Below are positions 26,766-33,937 of a stretch of 64,000 nt of DNA, in pieces. The position numbers and the translations under genes were made by a program. Origin of the DNA: CAIWHR01 sp963726765. GTDB taxonomy: Bacteria > Pseudomonadota > Gammaproteobacteria > Burkholderiales > Casimicrobiaceae. Under the pieces are notes generated by a model. The model saw nothing but the letters and a program-made list of their open reading frames with translations. It made no database searches and had not been told where the DNA came from. The stretch lies in assembly GCA_963726765.1 (NCBI GenBank), contig CAVSDH010000005.1, forward strand, positions 248,001 to 312,000. Direction: 5' to 3'. Numbering within the stretch: position 1 is the stretch's first letter; each line of letters begins with the position of its first letter.

Positions 26766-26841
26766 GTCCCCATCGTCTAGAGGCCCAGGACATCACCCTT
26801 TCACGGTGAGTACGGGGGTTCGAATCCCCCTGGGGACGCCA
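26766..26841 (+). tRNA. tRNA-Glu (TTC)
   Basis: A 76-nt cloverleaf. The acceptor GTCCCCA pairs with TGGGGAC, followed by G and an encoded CCA. The anticodon loop CTTTCAC gives anticodon TTC, and the T-arm is GGGGGTTCGAATCCCCC. It is the last housekeeping feature before the accessory-looking part of the window. Confidence 0.98.
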
Positions 26842-27210
26842 ATCATTTCAGATAGTTACGGTTCTCTTGGGTCCTGCATTCGATGTTTGTCCCAAAATAA
26901 ACCCCAAAACAGCCGGAGACGTAGGCGCGGATTCGCGGGCCTTTAGTCCGATACGTTTGGTAACGCGCCGTGCGAGCGCCGCGAGGGATCGTCTAAAAAG
27001 ATGATCCGTAGTGTGTATCCCTGGTAGGCCCGCGCGGTTCGGTGATTACTAGCTGGGAGGCTTTCGATTTTCGCGAACGCTGCCGGTCGCCGATAGGCGC
27101 CGTTCGTATGTCGGCTATCGACCCTTCTCAGCCGTTGGGTCTTCTCTAAAGCAGACGAATCTGGTCAACCAGCGAGCGCAAGGAACCGGTGAGCAATGCG
27201 CAATGATTCG
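26842..27210. other. Gene-free stretch after the tRNAs
   Basis: This 369-bp stretch contains no open frame with a recognisable product, and no clear terminator for the tRNA pair. Its texture (short pseudo-palindromes such as GGCGCC and CGCGAACG) resembles other decayed spacers in the accessory half. It may be the scar of an integrated element next to tRNA-Glu, but no duplicated tRNA 3' end was found. Confidence 0.4.
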
Positions 27211-28233
27211 TCACTCTATCAACTCAGCCTGCACCCGTAGCGATTGCGGGATCGTGAGGCCGAGTGCCTTCGCTGTTTTGAGGTTGATGACTAGGTCGAT
27301 CTTCGTCGGCTGCTCGATCGCCATGTCGCCGGGTTTCTCGCCCTTTAGGATGCGGTCGACGTAGCTGGCGGCGCGACGCGACAACTCCACGAAGTCCGGT
27401 CCGAAAGACATCAGCCCGCCCGCCTGCGCTTGCGTGCGCAAAAAATAGATCGCGGGGAGGCCAGTACGCGCCACTAGTTGCGGAAGCCGCTCAGGTGGGC
27501 TGTTCCACACCGGATCACCTTGGATAAACAGGGCCTCGGCTCCTTTGCCGATCGCAGCGTTGATCGCGGGCTCGATCTCGTCTGCCGTGCGCGCCTCGAC
27601 GGGATATACCTGGACGCCCAGTTGCCGCTCCGCATCCGGAATCTCCAGCGGGACACGGGTTCGATGGACTTCGTTGGTCGGATTAACCAGCATCCCGATG
27701 CGAGTCGCCTTCGGCACGACCTGATGCAACAGGTCGAGAGACTTCGCCATAATGCCGCCGGCAACGACGGAGGTCACGCCGGTCAGGTTTCCGCCGGGCC
27801 GAGCGAGGTTCGTGGCGAGCCCAGCTCGGACCGGGTCGGCAACGGCAACCATCACGATCGGGATCGTCGACGTAGCATCCTTGACGGCCCGATTCGGTTG
27901 CGGCCCCGATGCGACGATGAGGTCAGGTCGAAGCGCGACCAGCTCCCTGGCGAGCGCCGGCAACTGGTCAGGCTGACCGGCCGCGTTGCGGCGCTCGACG
28001 ACCAGGTTTTGACCCTCAACGTAGCCGCGTTTACGCAGTTCCTCGTAGAAAGCCACCTGATTCGGCGAGCCCCGGTCGGGCGGTGTCGTGTCAAGGAAGC
28101 CGATCCGATACACCTTCGCGGACGTTTGCGCCGATGCGTCGAGCGGTAGCAGCAGAATGACAGCGGCGAGGGCGAGCAGGATACGCGATAGGTGGCGCTT
28201 CGAAGCCCCGCATGTCATTTTCGGACGCCGCAT
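27211..28233 (-). CDS. ABC transporter substrate-binding protein (ABC_sub_bind, PF04392 type)
   Basis: A 340-residue exported solute-binding protein. I chose ATG 28233; the open frame further upstream to 28416 has no homology. An N-terminal signal peptide (LLALAAVILLLPLDASAQ) is followed by VYRIGFLDTTPPD and EELRKRGYVEGQNLVVERRN, the standard opening of this family, and later PIVMVAVADPVRAGLATNLA. Proteins of this family occur in large numbers in Bradyrhizobium- and Burkholderia-like genomes, often as orphans. No permease or ATPase gene is adjacent, so the ligand and partner are unknown. Confidence 0.9.
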   Translation of the reverse strand: MRRPKMTCGASKRHLSRILLALAAVILLLPLDASAQTSAKVYRIGFLDTTPPDRGSPNQVAFYEELRKRGYVEGQNLVVERRNAAGQPDQLPALARELVALRPDLIVASGPQPNRAVKDATSTIPIVMVAVADPVRAGLATNLARPGGNLTGVTSVVAGGIMAKSLDLLHQVVPKATRIGMLVNPTNEVHRTRVPLEIPDAERQLGVQVYPVEARTADEIEPAINAAIGKGAEALFIQGDPVWNSPPERLPQLVARTGLPAIYFLRTQAQAGGLMSFGPDFVELSRRAASYVDRILKGEKPGDMAIEQPTKIDLVINLKTAKALGLTIPQSLRVQAELIE

Positions 28234-28468
28234 CACTGAATCACCTCGTCCACGAGAGAAAGTTCCAGCCATCGTACGCCTACAGCAGGAACTAGGCGCG
28301 GCCAGCGAACGGCCGCTCCTGGCCGGTTCAAGCCCGCCGATTTCGACGGTGCCATGTCCGGTGAGGACGCTACGGCGGCCATCGGGCGCGTGCAGGTCTA
28401 CGCCAGTTCGACCCACACGGACATAGTTGCAACAGTTGCGGCGCTACGCAGTCCGCGTAAGCCCACCG

Positions 28469-28891
28469 CTACTGGGGCACGGATTCCGGGTAGATGGGCA
28501 ACTCGTCATCGGCACACGACCAACTCGCGCGCGAGCTGGAGAAGATGCGCGCCTGCGGCTTGATCGGGGCCTCGTCGTCCAACGATCCGGCCGGAATCAC
28601 GACAATGTCGGAGTCCTTGGGTTGACGCGGCAAGCGGCCGCCGCACGTAGCACAGAAGGCATTGGTGAACCGCTTGGCCTCAGGTACCTTGAATGAGCGG
28701 ATCTGCTGCTCACCGCTGAGCCACTTGAGCGCCCCCGGTTGCAGAAAAAGGTTCGAGGCATGCCCCGTACCCGTCGCCTTGCGACAGCGCGAGCAATGGC
28801 AATGGTAGAACCGCTTCGGTTCGCCGGTCACTTCATATTGCACGGCTCCGCACAGGCAACTGCCCTTGAGGGTGGTGGTCGTCTGGGACAT
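28469..28891 (-). CDS. GFA-family (CENP-V/GFA domain) zinc protein
   Basis: A 140-residue protein. ATG 28891 gives MSQTTTTLKGSCLCGAVQYEVTG; the frame upstream to 28996 is non-homologous. The zinc-binding Cys motifs are SCLCGAV, YHCHCSRCRKATG and FCATCGGRLP, the pattern of the glutathione-dependent formaldehyde-activating fold. Most family members have no proven activity, so a formaldehyde role should not be assumed. It is flanked by decayed non-coding sequence on both sides. Confidence 0.9.
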   Translation of the reverse strand: MSQTTTTLKGSCLCGAVQYEVTGEPKRFYHCHCSRCRKATGTGHASNLFLQPGALKWLSGEQQIRSFKVPEAKRFTNAFCATCGGRLPRQPKDSDIVVIPAGSLDDEAPIKPQARIFSSSRASWSCADDELPIYPESVPQ

Positions 28892-29159
28892 GCCCCACTC
28901 CGGTCGATGATCGAGCGTTGCAGGATACGGGAGCAATGCCGGGCAGGGAACCCCTGACTCAGGGGGCAAATTCCGACCCACAACGGCCGGTCGCACTTCT
29001 CAAGAGCAGCCGTTCAGCGAAGTTACCGGCGACGGCGCAGATGAGTGCGATAGGCGCAACAATCCCGGAACGAACAGGCTGATGGCTGGTGCGCGTTGAC
29101 AGGAGCGTCTCCAGTCTTTACGTTCGAGTGCCTAAACAAATCCATCCGAAATCGATCCC

Positions 29160-30140
29160 ATGAGCGCACGCCCGCTCCCCGCCAAAGACAAGCTGACCCT
29201 CTGTTTCGCCCACGTCGCCTATCGCATGGGCGAACGCTTCGCCCTGCGCAACGCCGACCTCGACTGGTTCGAGGTGCGCAGCCTGGACGATTTGAAGGCG
29301 CGCATCACGCAGGTGGATGTGCTGTTGTGCTCCGGCCTGTGGCGGAACGAACTGATTCCCGCGGCGCCCAGGCTCGCCTTCATCCAGTCGATCAGTGCCG
29401 GCACAGACCAGTATTCCCGCGACGCGCTGGGCGCCGCCGGCATCCGCGTCGCCAGCGCGCAAGGCGTGAACGAGCGCGCGGTCGCCGAGCATGCCATCGC
29501 CTTGATCCTCGCCATCGCGCGGCGGATTCCGGAGGCGCGCGACAACCAGACCGCGAAGAAGTGGCGCGGCATGATCGGGGACATCTCGAAGCGCGAAGAC
29601 GAGCTCGGGGGGAAGACGTTACTGATCGCCGGCATCGGCCGCATCGGCTCGCGCCTGGCCGCGCTCGCCAAGGCCTTCGACATGCGCGTGATCGCCATTC
29701 GGCACGATCCGTCCAAGGGCGCGGGGGCGGCCGACATGGTCGTTGGCGAGGAGGGCCTGCTCAGTATGTTGCCGCAAGCCGATTTCGTCGCGCTGACCTG
29801 CCCGCTCACGGCCAAGACCGAGAACCTGATCGACGCGAAGGCGCTCGCGGCGATGAAGCCCTCGGCATACCTCATCAACGTAGCGCGCGGCAGAGTGGTG
29901 AACGAGCCGGCACTTGTCGAGGCGCTCACCCAGAAACGCATCGCGGGCGCCGCGCTCGATTGCGTCTGGGAGGAGCCGTTGCCCGCCACATCGGGGCTGT
30001 GGGGAGTGCCTAATGTGCTGATCACGCCGCACACCGCCGGCGAGACGCGCCGCTACGAGGATAACGTTATCGACCTCTTACTGGAAAACCTCGAGCGCCT
30101 GTGGCGCGGCGAAGCCGTGTTGAAGAATCAGTTCGTCTGA
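29160..30140 (+). CDS. D-2-hydroxyacid dehydrogenase
   Basis: A 326-residue NAD(P)-dependent enzyme that interconverts 2-keto and D-2-hydroxy acids. The nucleotide-binding motif is GIGRIGSRLAALAKAF. The catalytic Arg is in NVARGRVVNE, the Glu in LDCVWEEPLP and the His in ITPHTAGE. The start ATG 29160 is supported by the early LCFAHVAYRMGERF segment. It stands alone between gene-free stretches. The exact acid substrate cannot be read from sequence; glyoxylate or hydroxypyruvate reductase-like activity is possible. Confidence 0.93.
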   Translation: MSARPLPAKDKLTLCFAHVAYRMGERFALRNADLDWFEVRSLDDLKARITQVDVLLCSGLWRNELIPAAPRLAFIQSISAGTDQYSRDALGAAGIRVASAQGVNERAVAEHAIALILAIARRIPEARDNQTAKKWRGMIGDISKREDELGGKTLLIAGIGRIGSRLAALAKAFDMRVIAIRHDPSKGAGAADMVVGEEGLLSMLPQADFVALTCPLTAKTENLIDAKALAAMKPSAYLINVARGRVVNEPALVEALTQKRIAGAALDCVWEEPLPATSGLWGVPNVLITPHTAGETRRYEDNVIDLLLENLERLWRGEAVLKNQFV

Positions 30141-30510
30141 CGCCCAGTCGTCGCGCTGCGCGCAGCGACTGATCGCGACCGGCCGATTTCGACCCTGACC
30201 TGCCGGTGAGAGTGCTCCAAACCGGTCGTTGAAAATCTGGGAGCGGCCGCCCGCGTCGCGCATAACGCCGAGCATTAGCAGCGTTGGTACCGATTGCCTG
30301 CGTCCCCAAGTTGCCTGGCCGGTATGGTCGGGACAGCACAACTTCGTTTGGCCGCCAATAGAAACGCCGCGGACAGTTGGCCCGGCAAGATCGAGCGATT
30401 AACAGTCCGTGCGCGCCGCGATGCAGGCACCTCAATTGCTTCATCGACGAACCAGGAAGTCGAGCTGCAACTTGCGGAAGCTGCTTCGACGTTGGCTACG
30501 CGTTCGAGCT
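30141..30510. other. Gene-free stretch with decayed repeat
   Basis: No credible coding frame is seen in these 370 bp. At 30182-30210 there is a segment (GCCGATTTCGAC...CCGGTGAG) closely similar to 28336-28366, suggesting two worn copies of a dispersed element. Confidence 0.45.
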
Positions 30511-31248
30511 TCAAGGCGCTGGCACCACCTTGTAGAAAACCCCGTTCGCGCCGTACGCCGGCTGGAACCACGTGTTGCCGTTCAGGTAGTAGGTCGCCCC
30601 GTTCTTGTCGATGGTCATCGAACCCGTCGGTAGACTCGCGTAGTTGATGCCCGTCACATACGTCTCACCTGCCGGTGCGCTTGCAAGGGTTGCGCCCGTG
30701 GCGACGCCGGCGGTGTACGCGGCGCCTGTCGCTGCTGCCGTGCTTGCGCTGCCGGCGGCGACGCCTGCGGAGTACGCGCTCGATGTCGCTGCTGCCGAGT
30801 TGGCAGACGCCGCAGCAGCACCCAGGGTCGCGCCGACGATTGCACCTGCGGCGGCCGCGCAGCCGTAGCATCCCGACGAGTAGTACGGCACCGCGACCGG
30901 CGGGTGGTAATACGGGTACGTCGGCGGATGGTAGTACGTCGCGCCGGACGGATACGTGTGATAGGCGCCGCTGCCGTAGCGGCCATACGTACTGCCGCCA
31001 TAGACATTCGTGTGTTCAGTGCCGCCATAATATGAATGGCTCGTGCTGCCGCCATAGGCGTTGGTGTGGGACGTGCCTTCGCCATAGGTATGCGACGAGC
31101 TGCCACCCCAGCGGTTCTCATGGCTCGTCGAGCCCCAGCTGTGGCTGGTGCTCCCGCCATAGCGGTTGGCGCTCGCCCACGCATGGGCGTCAGCCGCCTC
31201 CAAGGCAGCGATCATCAGGAACGCCGTACGCAAAATCACCGTGTTCAT
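30511..31248 (-). CDS. Exported GGSTSH-repeat protein, His/Ser/Gly/Tyr-rich
   Basis: A 245-residue protein starting at ATG 31248 (MNTVILRTAFLMIAALEAADAHA, a signal peptide). Residues about 27-95 form a run of degenerate 9-10 residue units of the type YGGSTSHxx (for example GGSTSHSWG, GGSSSHTYG, GGSTSHSYY), each with a His. A Tyr/Pro/His-rich linker (THPPTYPYYHPP-like) follows, then an Ala/Ser-rich hydrophobic stretch (GAIVGATLGAAAASA). The ending, GATYYLNGNTWFQPAYGANG, resembles the C-terminal domain of other exported proteins of unknown role. The repeats could bind metal or self-assemble at the surface. The function is unknown. It precedes a DUF2092 gene by 11 bp in the opposite sense of reading, so they are likely co-transcribed. 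Confidence 0.8.
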   Translation of the reverse strand: MNTVILRTAFLMIAALEAADAHAWASANRYGGSTSHSWGSTSHENRWGGSSSHTYGEGTSHTNAYGGSTSHSYYGGTEHTNVYGGSTYGRYGSGAYHTYPSGATYYHPPTYPYYHPPVAVPYYSSGCYGCAAAAGAIVGATLGAAAASANSAAATSSAYSAGVAAGSASTAAATGAAYTAGVATGATLASAPAGETYVTGINYASLPTGSMTIDKNGATYYLNGNTWFQPAYGANGVFYKVVPAP

Positions 31249-31259
31249 GGCACGCGACC

Positions 31260-32192
31260 TCATTGGGATTTGGTTGTCGACCCGGACGGCGAGGGCTTGG
31301 CCTGCGTCCTCTTGGCCGGCGGCTTGGCGCTCACGGGCGGGATACCGGCCGGACTGGCGAACGCGATGCGTTTCGCGGATTGGGCCTTCTGCGACACGAA
31401 CGCGTCTGGCGCCAGCGCACCGTCCAACTGCCAATTCGACAAGTCCATCTGATGGCCGAGGGCGTAGGGATCCGTCCGGTACACGGCGCGGATGCGCCGC
31501 GGCAGCTTGTCGTCGGCGCCGATCCACATCTGCAGGAATACGTCGTCGCTGGCCCACGCCACCATGTCGGTCCGGGTCCCGCCAACGAGGTCCGACTGTC
31601 CAATGGTGAACGCGAGCATCGCCCCATCTGTCAGCGCCGCAAAGGGATCAGCGACGACCAGATCGGTGAATGGATAGTAGATTGCCGCTTTCTCGAAGGC
31701 CGCCCGCAGGGTTGCGTCGATCGTCGGCGGCGCATCGCCAACGGCGACCAGGTTCTCGGCCGGTGCGTAGGCCAGCATCGCCTTGCCATCGTAGTAGAAC
31801 TCCGACGCCGGACCGTCGCCGGGCATGATGACCCGGAGCTTGTCCGGCCGCACCATGGCCACGTCGTAGCGCGACGTGTAGACAATCGGCGGGCCGAGCT
31901 TGCTCGGATATTCATAGCTCACGGTGGCGGTGAACGACATGGACTTGGCCGCTGCAAGCTTGGTGCCTGTCGCTTTTAGGAGATCCATCGCCCTCGGCTC
32001 CAACACAAGTCGGAACTCCGGCGGCGTGTACTTCATCGCGGGCTTCGATGCTTTTGGCGCCTTTGGCGGAAGTGTCGCGGTCTTTGCGTCTGGCGCAGAC
32101 GATTGCGCGCCCGCACCACACGTCAGCGCCATACCGACGACCATCGCCACCACTCTGCCACATCGTGCGCCCCTGGAATTTCCGTTCTTCAT
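31260..32192 (-). CDS. DUF2092-family exported protein
   Basis: A 310-residue periplasmic protein. An N-terminal signal (GRVVAMVVGMALTCGAGAQS) is followed by a Lys/Ala/Pro-rich linker. The DUF2092 domain starts near LEPRAMDLLKATGTKLAAAK, with the characteristic YDVAMVRPDKLRVIMPGDG and FYYDGKAMLAYAPAENL. The fold resembles outer-membrane lipoprotein carriers (LolA/LolB-like), and members often sit near exported repeat proteins or sulfatases. The last 20 residues are Lys/Ser/Thr-rich and probably disordered. The gene just downstream on the same strand encodes the GGSTSH-repeat protein. Confidence 0.88.
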   Translation of the reverse strand: MKNGNSRGARCGRVVAMVVGMALTCGAGAQSSAPDAKTATLPPKAPKASKPAMKYTPPEFRLVLEPRAMDLLKATGTKLAAAKSMSFTATVSYEYPSKLGPPIVYTSRYDVAMVRPDKLRVIMPGDGPASEFYYDGKAMLAYAPAENLVAVGDAPPTIDATLRAAFEKAAIYYPFTDLVVADPFAALTDGAMLAFTIGQSDLVGGTRTDMVAWASDDVFLQMWIGADDKLPRRIRAVYRTDPYALGHQMDLSNWQLDGALAPDAFVSQKAQSAKRIAFASPAGIPPVSAKPPAKRTQAKPSPSGSTTKSQ

Positions 32193-32217
32193 GTTCAGCC
32201 TCGCCGCAACGCGTTCT

Positions 32218-32499
32218 TCAGGGGATCATCCCGCATTCGAACATCTTGTTCGCGATCGGCCCGGCGACCTTGTTGATGAACACGGTGCGCATCTGCGGGT
32301 CGCTTTGCAGGAGGCCGATGACGCGCTGCTCTTCCATCGACTTTGGCTCACCCTTCTTTTGCCACAGTTGCTCGCAGGACGAGCTTTGGTACTTCTGGAC
32401 GACCCTGTCGGCCACCATGTCCAGAATCGGATACTGCGCATACGTGATGCCCGCGATGGCACACAAGCCAACAGCAATCAGAGTGAGTCGCTTGTTCAT
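32218..32499 (-). CDS. Small exported protein of unknown function
   Basis: A 93-residue protein. ATG 32499 begins a clear signal peptide (MNKRLTLIAVGLCAIAGITYAQ). The mature part has two Cys residues (SCEQLW and FECGMIP), which may form a disulfide in the periplasm, and a conserved-looking MRTVFINKVAGPIANKMFEC end. I do not recognise a named family. It is 25 bp before the DUF2092 gene in transcription order and is likely part of the same operon. Confidence 0.75.
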   Translation of the reverse strand: MNKRLTLIAVGLCAIAGITYAQYPILDMVADRVVQKYQSSSCEQLWQKKGEPKSMEEQRVIGLLQSDPQMRTVFINKVAGPIANKMFECGMIP

Positions 32500-32596
32500 A
32501 ATGGATTCCTTTGATGATCGGTTGGCATCTCAGTCACGCACACAAAACCACGACCGTCGTGCGGAGAGCCAACAGGCGACGGCATCTACTATTCGT

Positions 32597-32968
32597 CTAT
32601 GTTTTGGTCACCTGGTCACTTGTCACAGCCCGAGTTAGAAGTGCTGTAAGGATCGCGTGCAGGACGACCGCCGGCCACAGCAGAATGCCGGTAAAAGCGC
32701 CCACGAATCCGACGTAGGCTAGATAAAGCGTGACGAATCCGCTGTAGAGCAACATGCCAATCCGCGCCTTGCCCGGCCAGCAGGCGACCGCCAGCGCGAT
32801 CAGCGCGATGCCGGCCACGCGAGCGACGGGCACGGCGACGCCGGAGAGTTCCTCGCCTAACAACAACTGCCCGACAAGCGACGGAACGACCAGCAACGCG
32901 AGGCCGGTCACGGCTTCACCCACCGCGGCAATTGCCAGCGCCCGTCTCATCGCGCGGAACCGGAGCAA
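32597..32968 (-). CDS. Small integral membrane protein
   Basis: A 123-residue protein with four predicted membrane helices (for example AIAAVGEAVTGLALLVVPSL and LLYSGFVTLYLAYVGFVGAF). Both ATG 32968 and ATG 32950 (MRRALAIAAV) are possible starts. It contains no recognisable catalytic motif and looks like the DoxX/SPW-type small membrane proteins in overall pattern, but no assignment is made. It lies in the same strand run as the exported-protein block. Confidence 0.65.
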   Translation of the reverse strand: MLRFRAMRRALAIAAVGEAVTGLALLVVPSLVGQLLLGEELSGVAVPVARVAGIALIALAVACWPGKARIGMLLYSGFVTLYLAYVGFVGAFTGILLWPAVVLHAILTALLTRAVTSDQVTKT

Positions 32969-32993
32969 CAGCCAGTCGTCATGGCTCCCGCCG

Positions 32994-33818
32994 CTATTTG
33001 GGAAACATCAACTGCACCTGCGCACGGATCTGCCAGTTCGCGCCGAAGTCCGGCTTCGCAACGTTGTAGTAGGCGGAAACTTGCGTATTCACCGGCAGCT
33101 TGCCGAAGTGAAAGATCTTGCCAACGCCGCCGCCCAGCGGCACCGTCCATTGCTGGCCGCTGTCGGCCTTCCAGTTCACCGTCAGGATCGGCGCCGACGT
33201 GAAATAAAAGCCATCGGGGAAGTTGTAATTGACGAACGGCTGGATCAGGCCGTTGTTGTACGCGCCACCCTGCTTGTCGCTGGTCAGCGACCAGATGTTG
33301 TTGGCGAGCACGCCATACACCCAAGGGTCGCCGTGCAGAATGCGCAAAACGACGGCCGTCGGACCCAGTCCCCAGTTCTTGTTGCCAAGTTGGTTCGTGT
33401 CGGTGGGCATCTGGGCAATCGCACCGGCGCCCCAGATCAGCCCACCTGGTCCTGGCTCGCTCGGGGAGAGGAATCCCGAGAGCTGCAAATCGCCCAAGCC
33501 GAATTCCGTGCCCTGTCCGGGCATGGATCCAGGCTGCCAGATCATCGGGATGATGGTGCGCGTGATCAGGTTCCAGTCCTTGTTCACCTCGATCGGATAG
33601 ACCGGCTGGATGTTGAGGATATTCTGCGTCCCCTTCTCCGGCCCGACGTTGAGGTTCGTGTTGTTCTGAAACGGCACGCTGATCAGGTTGCCGACGGGGT
33701 TCTGCGCGAGTTTCGCCAATTCTTCGGCGCTCATCTCCGCCCGCGCGGACGCAGTGGCGACCAGCAACGCCGCGCAGAGGGTGGCAGCGAGCCATTTTGG
33801 TCTGACTTGAGGGTTCAT
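32994..33818 (-). CDS. Outer-membrane beta-barrel protein (PF13557-like, often called neuromedin U-like)
   Basis: A 274-residue protein starting at ATG 33818 with a signal peptide (WLAATLCAALLVATASARA). The mature part is rich in alternating hydrophobic residues and aromatic ends (GDLQLSGFLSP, NYNFPDGFYFTSAPILTVNW), ending in RAQVQLMFPK as outer-membrane barrels do. The segment NLISVPFQNNTNLNVGPEKG is the typical opening of a proteobacterial family variously named neuromedin U-like or phenol-degradation MetA-type channel. It would sit in the outer membrane, perhaps admitting the substrate of the sulfatase encoded next. Confidence 0.8.
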   Translation of the reverse strand: MNPQVRPKWLAATLCAALLVATASARAEMSAEELAKLAQNPVGNLISVPFQNNTNLNVGPEKGTQNILNIQPVYPIEVNKDWNLITRTIIPMIWQPGSMPGQGTEFGLGDLQLSGFLSPSEPGPGGLIWGAGAIAQMPTDTNQLGNKNWGLGPTAVVLRILHGDPWVYGVLANNIWSLTSDKQGGAYNNGLIQPFVNYNFPDGFYFTSAPILTVNWKADSGQQWTVPLGGGVGKIFHFGKLPVNTQVSAYYNVAKPDFGANWQIRAQVQLMFPK

Positions 33819-33937
33819 AAGTCACGAGATGATGTGGTTAACGTCGAGAGATTGATGCCGGCTGCAGACTGCCCTCAATGGAGGTCCGTGTCGTTGAAGC
33901 ACTCGGTCCCCGACACGGCGATCGCGCAATTCCCGTG

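Noticed and set aside
26766..26841. tRNA-Glu as a proven phage or island attachment site
   Set aside because: No second copy of its 3' end was found in the window and no intact integrase is adjacent, so only a weak suggestion is kept in the findings.
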